From Streptococcus oralis (GTDB taxonomy: Bacteria; Bacillota; Bacilli; Lactobacillales; Streptococcaceae): 64,000 nt of DNA. The stretch lies in the NCBI RefSeq assembly GCF_016127915.1, contig NZ_CP066059.1:124001-188000 (forward strand), read 5' to 3'. Below the pieces are notes generated by a model, which did no database searches, was not told where the DNA came from, and saw only the letters and a list, made by a program, of their open reading frames with translations. The position numbers were made by a program, and so were the translations under genes. The stretch's first letter is position 1; each line of letters opens with the position of its first letter. This document shows positions 47,209 to 56,993 of this stretch, piece by piece.

Positions 47209-47970
47209 CTAATTAATAGATTCACTATTTAAAAATTCTTTAGACTTCTGAACGATATAGAGCTGTTCATCTTCTTGAGCAAGTTTTCTAAACAACTCAT
47301 TCGCCCTGCTCACCTCTCCTTTTAATTTAGAGTTCAAAGCTTGATAGTAAGTGATTTCCAATTGTTGATATTTAAATTCGTTTTCCAAGTCTTCAAAGTA
47401 ATCATTGGCTTGATGAGTAATTGTTAAATCGTAGAGCGCACTGCTCACGCATTTTGTTTTCTCAGCTAGAGTTGGATCTGATATGGACATTTTGTTTAAC
47501 ATAAGTTCAAGTTAGTCCCTAGTTAGCTCAGGATGCGCAAGAATACTCGAGCGAATGAGGTAACTCTCAAAGAAATCCCTGTATTTCGGCTTCAGTTTTT
47601 GATTAGTCATTGCTTCAAAAGCCTCCTTAATGGCAGCATCAAAATCACCAATCATATAGGAATAGACAACAGATGTTAGCGTCACATCCATTTTTATAAT
47701 AGCTCTTTTTGCAACTTTCTTCAATTCAATGTATTGCTTCCAAGATGGTAAATCTAAGTCCATATGTAGTAACTTAGTGCTACTCCTTACATACCCTCTT
47801 CTGATTAGTGCAATAAAAAGAAATAAGAGTGCATTTATGAAAAAAATACAAAGGGTTTGAATAGTCCTATCTTTCACCATCCAAGCTACAAAAAGGCTGA
47901 GAAGAACAGCCAAAACAATCGCAACTTTTCTATAAAATCCATATTTCTTGCGTATTTCTAGATAATTCAT
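47209..47970 (-). pseudogene. Membrane-anchored TPR-like gene interrupted by one in-frame TAA
   Basis: Two open frames, 47512-47970 (152 residues, two N-terminal membrane helices) and 47209-47502 (97 residues, helical), are in the same frame and are separated only by TAA at 47514-47512 plus three codons. Read through, the sequence is PELTRD-stop-LELMLNKM. A Gln codon CAA changed to TAA would restore one helical protein of about 253 residues. The second half has no ribosome binding site at its ATG, whereas the first has AAAAGGAG. The helical repeats look TPR-like. So this is one gene cut by a C-to-T change, or a sequencing error. Confidence 0.7.
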
Positions 47971-48132
47971 TTTACTCCTTTTCTAAATTATAATGCGGCA
48001 TTACGAGAGCAGTTCTGAACCTTAAATGAGTCATTGACTAACAGAATTCTCTCTAATCAGTTCCCTAATTTTCTGATAAAATAGCCCAATGTGACCTGCA
48101 AAAGAGGATCATAAAACGGCTTTTAGCTTAAT

Positions 48133-48795
48133 TTATAACTTCTCTATTCTATCAAAAATAATCTCTTGCTTTTCGACACCTTCTCGGAGTGGTGACATGC
48201 CTAAAATCACTGTAAAAAATCCCAACAATAGAATACTATTAACAACAAGTAAGGCTCCCTCTGTTCCATTAACAGTATATAGATAGAATGCAAAACATCC
48301 AAGAGTCGGAACAAGGATAAAAGGAAGAAGTTTGTAATGTTTTAATTGACGTTTATTTCCAACTGGTTTAAAGGTTATTTGATAGTTTGAAACTTTATTC
48401 TCAAGTCTTTTTTGGACGCTATGACGAGCTCTTATGGCAATGAACCAGAAAGCAAGATAAGCTAGGAATATGAACAGACCATATAAACCTATCTTTAAAG
48501 GAAGATTGTGACTAATCCCATTATTTCTAAAAAAATTCGTCACTAGCCGATAGCCAGACCCCCCTATTGCTACACCAATTGCAGCACCAATTGATTTACT
48601 CATAGTTGGAGCCACACTTTCAAAACGCGTATCTCTTTTATCTAACTTTTGCATTTTTGCAGTAATCTCATCGGGAAGAGAACCCCAGAAATAGGATTTG
48701 GGGCTAACGGTCGTCAAATCTAGAATATACTTTTCTCCCCCTACTTCTACTATTTTGAAAAATACTTTATTCGTTTCTTTAAATTTTACTTTCAT
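48133..48795 (-). CDS. DUF443-like multi-pass membrane protein (possible orphan T7SS immunity)
   Basis: The start is ATG 48795, 5 nt after GAAAGG. The 220-residue protein has a soluble N-terminus (residues 1-65, containing YILDLTT) then about five membrane segments. Its layout resembles DUF443 proteins, which protect against TspA-like membrane toxins, and the product of 62270-62947. There is no toxin next to it. The assignment rests on architecture, not on strong motifs. Confidence 0.5.
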   Translation of the reverse strand: MKVKFKETNKVFFKIVEVGGEKYILDLTTVSPKSYFWGSLPDEITAKMQKLDKRDTRFESVAPTMSKSIGAAIGVAIGGSGYRLVTNFFRNNGISHNLPLKIGLYGLFIFLAYLAFWFIAIRARHSVQKRLENKVSNYQITFKPVGNKRQLKHYKLLPFILVPTLGCFAFYLYTVNGTEGALLVVNSILLLGFFTVILGMSPLREGVEKQEIIFDRIEKL

Positions 48796-48910
48796 ACTCA
48801 CCTTTCAAACTTTTTCTGAGTTAAATCAATTCTTATATCAAAGACCTTATTTGTCTTACTTTTTTGTATTGGCTTTTTTAAAATTGGTTGTTAAGCAAAT
48901 AAATAATATC

Positions 48911-49528
48911 CTACTTGCCATACTCGTTTATTTTATCAGCATATTCAGTCAAAAGATTTTTTGAATATATTTTTTCATTACTTGAATTTCTAACTTCTTT
49001 CCAAAGAATAGAAGCTACTTTTAGTTTATTCGAGTAATTGTGACTATTTTCGTCTGCACAGAAATCCTTTAGAAATTGGTTCCATTGACAAATTGAATGA
49101 TCATACTTGGTATAATCTGAATTTCCATAATAAACTTTTAGCATATCCTGTATTGTGAAACTCAAATCATTGTCGCTTTTTACTTTTCTCCAAGCAGTAG
49201 CCATATCAGCAGTAAATTTAAACGGTGAAACTTCTGTTAAAGTTGAGAAATATTCTCTAAAGTATGCATTAAAAGAGAATCCACATTCAAGTAAGGGAGT
49301 ATTTAAGGTGAGGACTTCTACTCGTTTCTTATTCCTTTTTATTGATGATTTTTTAATCAAATTCCCCTTAAAGTACTGCTCAATTATATCATTAAGTTCC
49401 TGTTTTGTACCTCTATATTCAAGTCCTAATGACTTGCATATCTTTGAAAGTTCATCACGGTACCAGTAGTATTTATTAAACTCAGCAAACGATGCGATTT
49501 CGTCAAACTCAGGTCTGCTTTTTATCAA
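48911..49528 (-). CDS. SAP/DUF6434-type domain protein
   Basis: The start is read as TTG 49528 because GGAGG lies exactly 7 nt upstream; a GTG at 49609 has none. The 205-residue protein begins IKSRPEFDEIASFAEFNKYY, followed by WYRDELSKICKSLGLEYRGTKQEL, a SAP/HeH-like helix-loop-helix typical of DUF6434 proteins. The rest is basic and helical. It may bind nucleic acid; its cellular role is unknown. Confidence 0.7.
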   Translation of the reverse strand: MIKSRPEFDEIASFAEFNKYYWYRDELSKICKSLGLEYRGTKQELNDIIEQYFKGNLIKKSSIKRNKKRVEVLTLNTPLLECGFSFNAYFREYFSTLTEVSPFKFTADMATAWRKVKSDNDLSFTIQDMLKVYYGNSDYTKYDHSICQWNQFLKDFCADENSHNYSNKLKVASILWKEVRNSSNEKIYSKNLLTEYADKINEYGK

Positions 49529-49795
49529 AAAAACACCTCCATAAAAACAGTTTAGTATGATATCTCTAAATAATGGAGTTTTACTCTCTATGTTTTGAGA
49601 ATTATCCACGTTTCACTAACAAACTCACACATTCGACATGTGGTGCTAGCAAACTTCTATATTGTAGAATGAAAGTGAATGAATCAACATTTAAATAACA
49701 CTTTTGAACGAAAAGTATACTGTCTTATTCCAAACACCCTAATAAAAATGAGTAAAACTGTTTGAAAGTTATTTCATAGTTTCTTATACAACTTA

Positions 49796-49930
49796 CTACC
49801 AATTCTCCCGCTGGGGTTCAATTTTGATATCGCCATAGTTGCTTGGCGAGTACTTGCTGTCATAAATGCTACACCAATCTTTCAAGACTTTCTGGTTGAC
49901 GACTTCGTCGTAGTAAGAATCCAAGTCCTT
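49796..49930 (-). pseudogene. C-terminal coding remnant in the toxin locus
   Basis: An open frame of about 44 codons without a start encodes a protein-like tail ending KYSPSNYGDIKIEPQRENW and then TAG. Composition (Tyr, Trp, balanced charge) looks coding. It overlaps the next small gene out of frame. It is probably the last part of a toxin or immunity gene lost by recombination. Confidence 0.5.
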
Positions 49931-50102
49931 TTAAAACACTCTTGACGCTAAAATCATTTAGCGCTTTATAGGATATCGAAGATAGAGTATAGGATTTAAC
50001 CATTATTTCATCCCTATGAAGAGAGATGTAAGATTTCAACTTACTAAATAGCTCATTATAAAAAGTTTTTTCAATAAATGACTCAAGGAATTTATCACTC
50101 AT
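49869..50102 (-). CDS. Hypothetical protein with hybrid C-terminus
   Basis: The 77-residue frame from ATG 50102 (TAGGAG upstream) looks protein-like for about 60 residues, MSDKFLESFIEKTFYNEL onward. The end (FLLRRSRQPESLERLV) is the out-of-frame reading of the remnant above. So it is likely a 5' fragment joined to foreign 3' sequence. It could be a decayed immunity gene for the nuclease locus. Confidence 0.4.
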   Translation of the reverse strand: MSDKFLESFIEKTFYNELFSKLKSYISLHRDEIMVKSYTLSSISYKALNDFSVKSVLKGLGFLLRRSRQPESLERLV

Positions 50103-50176
50103 AAATAGAACTCCTACATTATATTTTGTGCATTACTCTTAACATATACTCAAAAGCATGATTCCGTAACCAAATA

Positions 50177-50671
50177 CTAGCTATTTGCAATATCATCTTC
50201 AGAATATAGCATTCCTAAAAACTCTTCAAATGTATCTGAAACAAACTCTACACTAGGATGCCATTCGTATGAATCCTCACGCTTCCAATAACATACCTTG
50301 GGGTTCTGGGTCCCTTCTCTATAATCTAAACATATAAAATCACCACCGAACAGTGTTGCTACTGGTAATAGTTCTACACCAACAGAATCTGGATCCACAC
50401 TTAAAATTTCTAGTATTGGACTCCATATAACATCAATATCGTACATTCCTAGGGAATTCTCTTCAAAATCATCTAAAATACAAAGGAATCTTTCTATAAC
50501 ATACTCTTTATCATCACTGATTTTAAAAAGATTCTTTTTAGGAATTATCCCATTATATCTGATTATGAATTCCTTAAAGGAACTCGGTAACTCAATGCAC
50601 CATTCTTCCTCCTTTTCCTTAACCAATTCAATACTAGGCAAAGGGAGGATTACCGTTCTAATATCTTCCAC
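50177..50671 (-). CDS. SMI1/KNR4 (SUKH) family immunity protein
   Basis: The 164-residue acidic protein carries SUKH features: ELPSSFKEFIIRYNG at residues 24-38 and the middle LPVATLFGGDFICLDYREG. SUKH proteins neutralise nuclease toxins of many polymorphic systems. It lies 110 nt downstream of the WHH nuclease LXG toxin and is its probable immunity. The start is GTG. Confidence 0.8.
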   Translation of the reverse strand: MEDIRTVILPLPSIELVKEKEEEWCIELPSSFKEFIIRYNGIIPKKNLFKISDDKEYVIERFLCILDDFEENSLGMYDIDVIWSPILEILSVDPDSVGVELLPVATLFGGDFICLDYREGTQNPKVCYWKREDSYEWHPSVEFVSDTFEEFLGMLYSEDDIANS

Positions 50672-50780
50672 TTTCTAATTTTTTCCTTTCTTTTTGTATT
50701 TAGAATGAATACCACATTCAATATATATTAGCAGCGCTATACAAGAATTACATACACCTCATTAAAAATCAATATCAGAA

Positions 50781-52976
50781 TCATCTTGGTGCATATGCCC
50801 AAAGACCCGCTGATCGGCCACCATTATGCAATGTTATATTATGTATGCCATAGGGAACTAGCTCCATTTTTCCTGGTACTTCTGTGTGATGCCAAGTCAT
50901 CCCTTCTCTAAATCCACCGATCTTTTCATTTAACCACTTAAATTGATCTCTATCAGTCTTCTTCCATAATTCTTTGGGGAGCTGAACAGTTTCTTGCACT
51001 AGATTTGCTCCCTCAAAATCTGCAAATCCATACCTCATTCCTTCAGCCGGTGTTACTTTTACTTTAGGTATATAACCTTCCTGTATAGCAAGATTTTTAA
51101 TTAATTGCTTTTGTCCTTTAGTAATTTTATTGCTATTAACAAAGTTTTTAGACCAGGTCCATTTTTCATTATTATTTACTAATTCAGCATACAATTTAGC
51201 ATAGTCTGATAAGACATCATCAAAGGATAATTCTCCTTTTCCAAATGCTTCAAATCTCTTATTTTTAGCAATGCCTTCAAAGAAGTCCTTTTCTTTAGCC
51301 ACATACTCTTTAAAGTTTGATGATTCTCTCGCCAGTCGACTTTGCCTAATATTTTCAAGAATCCGCTCTTTATCAAAGGGCTTCTCTGCCACTCTCACTA
51401 CATCATCCGAATGTTTGCTAGAAAAGCGCATCACATCACGCAGAGTCTTACTCTCAACGCTGAAGGTAGGCATTGAGCCCATACCTCCCGCAAAGGCAAC
51501 TGCCTCTTTACGAATGCCGACTGGGATTCGGGTATCTAATAGTTTCTCCCCAAATTTCCCAATGACATTATTGCTCTTCGCTAGGATATTGTCAACCTTT
51601 GATCCCCATTTTTCGACATTTGCGAGAATTCTTGCTTTGGTGCTGTTCTTGGCTAACTGAATCATCTCAGCTGCCTTAGCTCCTAACTTGGTCCCCTTAG
51701 CCATCTTACCTACAGCTGCTGGGCCGACAAAAAGACTGGCAATCTCAAAGGTCAAGCCTCCTGCATCATAGGCATCCATATGGGTGACCTTATCCCAGAG
51801 GGCTTTCCCCGTCTCCTGAGCACGATAAGCTGCCTTATCCGCATAGCTGGCATTGGGATCCTGGCCACGCATAGCTGCTCCTGGATCCGTCAGAGCAGTG
51901 TAAGTTCCTACTCCTAACTCCGCAAGGCTAGACAGGTTATCTGCCGTCCCTTGCAAGTCCCGCTTCATCCACTCTGGAGTTCGACCTCCTGTTAAGCGAT
52001 TGACGCCATCAATACTAGCAATGCCAATGATCTGAGTCAAATCTACAGCTCCGATGGCAGTATCTGAAACCATACTTCCAGCTGAACCAATAAAACCTTC
52101 CGCAAACAGGAGTGTATCTTTCAAGTCCTGTGGAATAGGCAGATTTCGTGTTCCCTCAACAACATTGCCCCACCAGGAACCAATCCCATTCGAGCGATCC
52201 TTCAGCCAGGCTTGGATGGGGTGATGACGGCGATAAGAAGCTTCTCGCTCAGCGGCTTCTTGTTCTGCCTTGCGTTTAGCAGCCTCAATCGCTTCTGCCT
52301 TGGCTTTCGCATACTGCTGATCCATCTCATAAATCGCTTTACCGAGATCTTCATGCGCCACAAAGTTGGTTAAAATAGGATCACTATAACTCAGACTCTT
52401 CACTCTTCCAGCAGCCGTCATCTGGCTACTTAAAGCACTAAAAAGTTGCTCCGCACTGCTGGTTGTCGTCATCTTATCAAAGGCATTGACCTTATTCTTC
52501 GTATCCTGAACATACTTCCGAGCTGTCTGGGTATTAGTATAGAAGGTGCTGCTTAAGGGAGCACTCAGGTGATAGAGACTCGAAATACCATCATAGATAC
52601 TCTTGAAATTGGTATCCATCACCTTATGCTTTTCATCGGCTTCATTTAGCTTCTTGACCGCATCATCCAAAGTTTCTTCTGCTAAAACTGCTGTTGCAGA
52701 GGTTTCGCCAACAAGATTCTGAAAGTCCGTGATCGTCTTGGAAAACTCAGAACCTAGAAATTCTAAGCCATTCTTTAAGCCAACAATCACGGGGTTATGA
52801 ACATTATTGATTTCATTCGTAATCGCTTTCCCAACTTCTCCATGCATGGAATTACTGGTGATGATGGCATTCATCCCATTTTTAGCAGTATCCAACTGAC
52901 TCTGAGCAGTTGCGACCATCTTCATATAGGCCTCTTGGGCTTTCTGAAGTTCCGCAATATCGACATAAAATCCCAT
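50781..52976 (-). CDS. LXG toxin with WHH-type nuclease tip (copy 1)
   Basis: The start is ATG 52976 (AGGAGG upstream), giving 731 residues; a longer frame to 53015 includes the ribosome site. Residues 1-230 form the LXG domain, MGFYVDIAELQKAQEAY onward, a helical rod used for type VII export. A Lys/Ala/Glu-rich helix ends at RRHH (about 255), then a shared central part to about residue 525. The variable tip starts after ARESS (about 547) and ends with MTWHHTEVPGKMELVP and HNITLHNGG, an HNH/EndoVII-type WHH nuclease. Immunity follows at 50671. Confidence 0.92.
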   Translation of the reverse strand: MGFYVDIAELQKAQEAYMKMVATAQSQLDTAKNGMNAIITSNSMHGEVGKAITNEINNVHNPVIVGLKNGLEFLGSEFSKTITDFQNLVGETSATAVLAEETLDDAVKKLNEADEKHKVMDTNFKSIYDGISSLYHLSAPLSSTFYTNTQTARKYVQDTKNKVNAFDKMTTTSSAEQLFSALSSQMTAAGRVKSLSYSDPILTNFVAHEDLGKAIYEMDQQYAKAKAEAIEAAKRKAEQEAAEREASYRRHHPIQAWLKDRSNGIGSWWGNVVEGTRNLPIPQDLKDTLLFAEGFIGSAGSMVSDTAIGAVDLTQIIGIASIDGVNRLTGGRTPEWMKRDLQGTADNLSSLAELGVGTYTALTDPGAAMRGQDPNASYADKAAYRAQETGKALWDKVTHMDAYDAGGLTFEIASLFVGPAAVGKMAKGTKLGAKAAEMIQLAKNSTKARILANVEKWGSKVDNILAKSNNVIGKFGEKLLDTRIPVGIRKEAVAFAGGMGSMPTFSVESKTLRDVMRFSSKHSDDVVRVAEKPFDKERILENIRQSRLARESSNFKEYVAKEKDFFEGIAKNKRFEAFGKGELSFDDVLSDYAKLYAELVNNNEKWTWSKNFVNSNKITKGQKQLIKNLAIQEGYIPKVKVTPAEGMRYGFADFEGANLVQETVQLPKELWKKTDRDQFKWLNEKIGGFREGMTWHHTEVPGKMELVPYGIHNITLHNGGRSAGLWAYAPR

Positions 52977-52991
52977 TAGCCTTCCTCCTAG
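51336..52991 (-). repeat. LXG front repeat, copy 1
   Basis: The nearly identical LXG plus central module shared with the copies at 53727, 55390 and 58662. Identity extends through the ribosome site and the ARESS junction seen also in copy 4. Confidence 0.85.
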
Positions 52992-53025
52992 TGAACATAA
53001 AAAGCGAGGAATCAATATCTATTCT

Positions 53026-53424
53026 TCAATCTCCAAATTCATTTTCTTCGTCATCCAAGACTACTTCCCCTGAACTTTCCCATTCTTCTTTTGTGATTTC
53101 GCCACTTTGATACATGAAGTTTTTATTCAATTCAACTAAAATATCATCAAAGTCATCAAAACAATCGATTATCCCCCTAATTCCAGTTAATAGATTATAG
53201 AAAGCAATAGTATAATCTGAATTCTCTGAAGAGGAAATTGTAGTAATGTCTATCTTGTTAAACAATCTTAATCCTTCATAAAAACGATCTTCATATTTTT
53301 TTAGAAAGATATTTATCGTATTGTCTATATCTCTGATACTTTCTTCTCTAAGTAGCACACCTTTATTGTTCTCATTAAGAATAGTCAATCGTTTCATTAC
53401 ATCTTTTAACTCTGAACTAATCAT
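53026..53424 (-). CDS. Putative immunity protein of the orphan toxin module
   Basis: The 132-residue acidic helical protein starts at ATG 53424, overlapping the stop of the orphan module by 4 nt (ATGA), with AAGGAG inside the toxin's last codons. The coupling marks it as cognate immunity. No family recognised. Confidence 0.65.
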   Translation of the reverse strand: MISSELKDVMKRLTILNENNKGVLLREESIRDIDNTINIFLKKYEDRFYEGLRLFNKIDITTISSSENSDYTIAFYNLLTGIRGIIDCFDDFDDILVELNKNFMYQSGEITKEEWESSGEVVLDDEENEFGD

Positions 53425-54512
53425 TTTAATCTCCTTCCAGAAGCTAAATTAAATTTTTTACTATTAGAAGTCCCATCAAGATTAAGAACATCCTTTACTT
53501 TACCTCTTTTATTGAATACCTCAAAATGATCTTTATGCAGACCATCTAAGTACAATTTATCTCCTTTTTTCAAAATATCATCTATATCTTTAGTCACCTC
53601 ATAAACACTCTGCCCGTCATACTTCTTCTTAGTCTTTCTAAGGCTTCCCACAATCTTTTGTCCAAATTCTGTTTCAAAAAACTCCGACATATTATTGACA
53701 GCTTGTGTGACTCTCTCCGCCTTCCCAGAACCACCTAAACCTCTCACAACATCATCCGCATGTTTGCTTGAGAAGTGCATCACATCACGCAGAGTCTTAC
53801 TCTCAACGCTGAAGGTAGGCATGGTTCCCATACCTCCCGCAAAGGCAACTGCCTCTTTACGAATGCCGACTGGGATTCGAGTATCTAATAATTTCTCGCC
53901 AAATTTCCCAATGACATTATTGCTCTTCGCTAGGATATTGTCAACCTTTGAACCCCATTTTTCGACATTTGCGAGAATTCTTGCTTTGGTGCTGTTCTTG
54001 GCTAACTGAATCATCTCAGCTGCCTTAGCTCCTAACTTGGTCCCCTTAGCCATCTTACCTACAGCTGCTGGGCCGACAAAAAGACTGGCAATCTCAAAGG
54101 TCAAGCCTCCTGCATCATAGGCATCCATATGGGTAACTTTATCCCAGAGGGCTTTTCCGGTCTGCTGAGCACGATAAGCTGCCTTATCCGCATAGCTGGC
54201 ATTAGGGTCTTGACCGCGCATAGCCGCACCTGGATCCGTCAGAGCAGTATAAGTTCCCACTCCTAACTCCGCAAGGCTAGACAGGTTATCTGCCGTTCCT
54301 TGCAAGTCCCGCTTCATCCACTCTGGAGTTTGACCTCCTGTTAAGCGATTGACGCCATCAATACTGGCAATACCAATGATCTGAGTCAAATCTACAGCTC
54401 CGATGGTAGTCTCTGAAACCATACTTCCAGCTGCACCAATAAAACCTTCCGCAAACAGGAGTGTATCTTTCATCCCTTGAGGAAGCGGTAGATTCCGTGT
54501 TCCCTCAACGAC
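53421..54512 (-). pseudogene. Orphan toxin module without LXG domain (copy 2)
   Basis: The frame matches the LXG toxins from the residues VVEGTRNLP onward, but nothing upstream: a TAG lies directly before (54515-54513) and the immunity gene's stop is at 54520. So the LXG domain and helix are missing. An ATG at 54473 lacks a proper ribosome site. The central module is intact, and the tip reads LHKDHFEVFNKRGKVKDVLN with a GRRLK end, similar to colicin E3/ribonuclease-like toxin tips. It may be silent or a donor cassette for recombination. Confidence 0.75.
53727..54512 (-). repeat. LXG central repeat, copy 2 (truncated)
   Basis: Only the central module from VVEGTRN to the GLGGSGKA junction is kept. 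The first dozen codons differ (NLPLPQGMKD against NLPIPQDLKD), unlike the other three. Confidence 0.75.
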
Positions 54513-54519
54513 CTATTCA

Positions 54520-54975
54520 CTAATTTTCTACCATACTTAAAAACTCACTAAATGAGTTTGCCAAAAAATAGGCATTCACATCATCAGTAGACGATTCAAA
54601 TTCATATGTATCATCATAGTAATAAATTCCAGCATTATCATCATTGCTCAGCCAGAACACTATGAAGCCATGTTGAATAGTATCCCCAATAATGATTGAA
54701 TTTGGGAATAAATCATCCCGATACTCACTAGTCCACTGTTCGATATCTGCATTTTTCATATTCGTTTCAACACCGAACATTACATCAATATTAATTTCTT
54801 CACTAATTTGAGAAATTCTTACTAAATTTTTATATTTATAAGCTGTATTTCTACCACCATTTTCTTGTAATAAAAATCTTTTATAATCTTCTGGTAAAAC
54901 TACTTCAAATTTATTTTCTAATATTGAAATTGCTTCTTCATTGGCGAATCCAAACCTATCAAGCTTCATTGTCAT
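54520..54975 (-). CDS. SMI1/KNR4 (SUKH) family immunity protein
   Basis: The 151-residue acidic protein has VVLPEDYKRFLLQENGG at about residue 27-43 and SIIIGDTIQHGFIVFWLS near 95, as in SUKH domains. It begins 2 nt after the stop of the LXG toxin above and is the likely immunity for that WHH nuclease. AAAGGA lies within the toxin's end. Confidence 0.85.
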   Translation of the reverse strand: MTMKLDRFGFANEEAISILENKFEVVLPEDYKRFLLQENGGRNTAYKYKNLVRISQISEEINIDVMFGVETNMKNADIEQWTSEYRDDLFPNSIIIGDTIQHGFIVFWLSNDDNAGIYYYDDTYEFESSTDDVNAYFLANSFSEFLSMVEN

Positions 54976-54977
54976 TT

Positions 54978-56993
54978 TTATTTATTTCCTTTCATAATTG
55001 ATATACCACCTCGATGAGTAAATTGCCTATGCATAGCCCTATCAACCGCTTGCAACGTTTTTCCATCTTGGTGATGATGCCAAGTATTACCAATACCTGC
55101 ATCTCCTGCCTTGGAAAAGTCTTTCGACCTTCCCTCAAAGCCACCCTCTATCACAAACTCTTTTTTAACTTGTGGTGGAATACCGTTTTTAAAATCAGGA
55201 AATCCATCAATATATTTTATTGTAATACCCTCAGAATTTGTATATACCCAAGTACCGTCTTCAAGTATTTCAATTTTCCCACCTTTATCCATCCATTTTT
55301 GTGGTGTCGGAGAGTTTTTAGGTTTAGTTTGTAATAATTCTTTTGTTATATTCTCTGCAGTAAGTTCACCTTTAAAAGTGGCCGTAGCTTTCCCAGAACC
55401 ACCTAGACCTCTTGCTACATCATCCGCATGTTTACTAAAGAACTGTCTAACCTCACGTAGTGTCTTACTCTCAACGCTGAAGGTAGGCATTGAGCCCATA
55501 CCTCCCGCAAAGGCAAATGCCTTTTTACGAATGCCAACCGGGATTCGGGTGTCTAATAATTTCTCGCCAAATTTTCCAATGACATTATTGCTCTTCGCTA
55601 GGATATTGTCAACCTTTGAACCCCATTTTTCGACATTTGCGAGAATTCTTGCCTTGGTACTGTTCTTGGCTAACTGAATCATCTCAGCTGCCTTAGCTCC
55701 GAGTTTCGTGCCCTTAGCCATCTTACCTACAGCTGCTGGACCGACAAAAAGACTGGCAATCTCAAAGGTCAAGCCTCCTGCATCATAGGCATCCATATGG
55801 GTAACTTTATCCCAGAGGGCTTTCCCTGTCTCCTGAGCACGATAAGCTGCCTTATCCGCATAACTAGCATTGGGATCCTGACCACGCTGAGCCGCTCCTG
55901 GATCCGTCAGAGCAGTGTAAGTTCCTACTCCTAACTCCGCAAGGCTAGACAGGTTATCTGCCGTTCCTTGCAAGTCCCGCTTCATCCACTCTGGAGTTCG
56001 ACCTCCTGTTAAGCGATTGACGCCATCAATACTAGCAATGCCAATGATCTGAGTCAAATCTACAGCTCCGATGGCAGTATCTGAAACCATACTTCCAGCT
56101 GAACCAATAAAACCTTCCGCAAACAGGAGTGTATCTTTCAAGTCCTGTGGAATAGGCAGATTTCGTGTTCCCTCAACAACATCGCCCCACCAGGAACCAA
56201 TCCCATTCGAGCGATCCTTCAGCCAGGCTTGGACGGGGTGATGACGGCGATAAGAAGCTTCTCGCTCAGCGGCTTCTTGTTCTGCCTTGCGTTTAGCAGC
56301 CTCAATCGCTTCTGCCTTGGCTTTCGCATACTGCTGATCCATCTCATAAATCGCTTTACCGAGATCTTCATGCGCCACAAAGTCGGTCAAAATAGGATCA
56401 CTATAACTCAGACTCTTCACTCTTCCAGCAGCTGCCATCTGGCTACTTAAAGCACTAAAAAGTTGCTCCGTACTGCTGGTTGTCGTCATCTTATCAAAGG
56501 CATTGACCTTATTCTTCGTATCTTGAACATACTTCCGGGCTGTCTGGGTATTGGTATAGAAGGTGCTGCTTAAGGGAGCACTCAGACGATAGAGACTCGA
56601 AATACCATCATAGATACTCTTGAAATTGGTATCCATCACCTTATGCTTTTCATCGGCTTCATTTAGCTTCTTGACCGCATCATCCAAAGTTTCTTCTGCT
56701 AAAACTGCTGTTGCAGAGGTTTCGCCAACAAGATTCTGAAAATCCGTGATCGTCTTGGAGAACTCAGAACCTAGAAATTCTAAGCCATTCTTTAAGCCAA
56801 CAATCACGGGGTTATGAACATTATTGATTTCATTCGTAATCGCTTTCCCAACTTCTCCATGCATGGAATTACTGGTGATGATGGCATTCATCCCATTTTT
56901 AGCGGTATCCAACTGACTCTGAGCAGTTGCGACCATCTTCATATAGGCCTCTTGGGCTTTCTGAAGCTCCGCAATATCGACATAAAATCCCAT
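54978..56993 (-). CDS. LXG toxin with WHH nuclease tip (copy 3)
   Basis: The 671-residue protein has the same LXG and central module as its neighbours. The variable tip starts after GLGGSGKA (about residue 545) and ends with GIGNTWHHHQDGKTLQAVD and HRQFTHRGG, a WHH-type HNH nuclease. It starts 1 nt inside the end of a DUF4176 fragment, and its SUKH immunity gene follows immediately. Export is expected through the type VII system with the helical partners at 61006-61740. Confidence 0.92.
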   Translation of the reverse strand: MGFYVDIAELQKAQEAYMKMVATAQSQLDTAKNGMNAIITSNSMHGEVGKAITNEINNVHNPVIVGLKNGLEFLGSEFSKTITDFQNLVGETSATAVLAEETLDDAVKKLNEADEKHKVMDTNFKSIYDGISSLYRLSAPLSSTFYTNTQTARKYVQDTKNKVNAFDKMTTTSSTEQLFSALSSQMAAAGRVKSLSYSDPILTDFVAHEDLGKAIYEMDQQYAKAKAEAIEAAKRKAEQEAAEREASYRRHHPVQAWLKDRSNGIGSWWGDVVEGTRNLPIPQDLKDTLLFAEGFIGSAGSMVSDTAIGAVDLTQIIGIASIDGVNRLTGGRTPEWMKRDLQGTADNLSSLAELGVGTYTALTDPGAAQRGQDPNASYADKAAYRAQETGKALWDKVTHMDAYDAGGLTFEIASLFVGPAAVGKMAKGTKLGAKAAEMIQLAKNSTKARILANVEKWGSKVDNILAKSNNVIGKFGEKLLDTRIPVGIRKKAFAFAGGMGSMPTFSVESKTLREVRQFFSKHADDVARGLGGSGKATATFKGELTAENITKELLQTKPKNSPTPQKWMDKGGKIEILEDGTWVYTNSEGITIKYIDGFPDFKNGIPPQVKKEFVIEGGFEGRSKDFSKAGDAGIGNTWHHHQDGKTLQAVDRAMHRQFTHRGGISIMKGNK

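Noticed and set aside
47971..48132. Short intergenic region before 47970
   Set aside because: Contains only a probable TATAAT-like box near 47990; no frame or stable structure seen.
51271..51660. Recurring + strand open frame inside each LXG gene
   Set aside because: It recurs only because the - strand repeat recurs; there is no ribosome site and no family resemblance.
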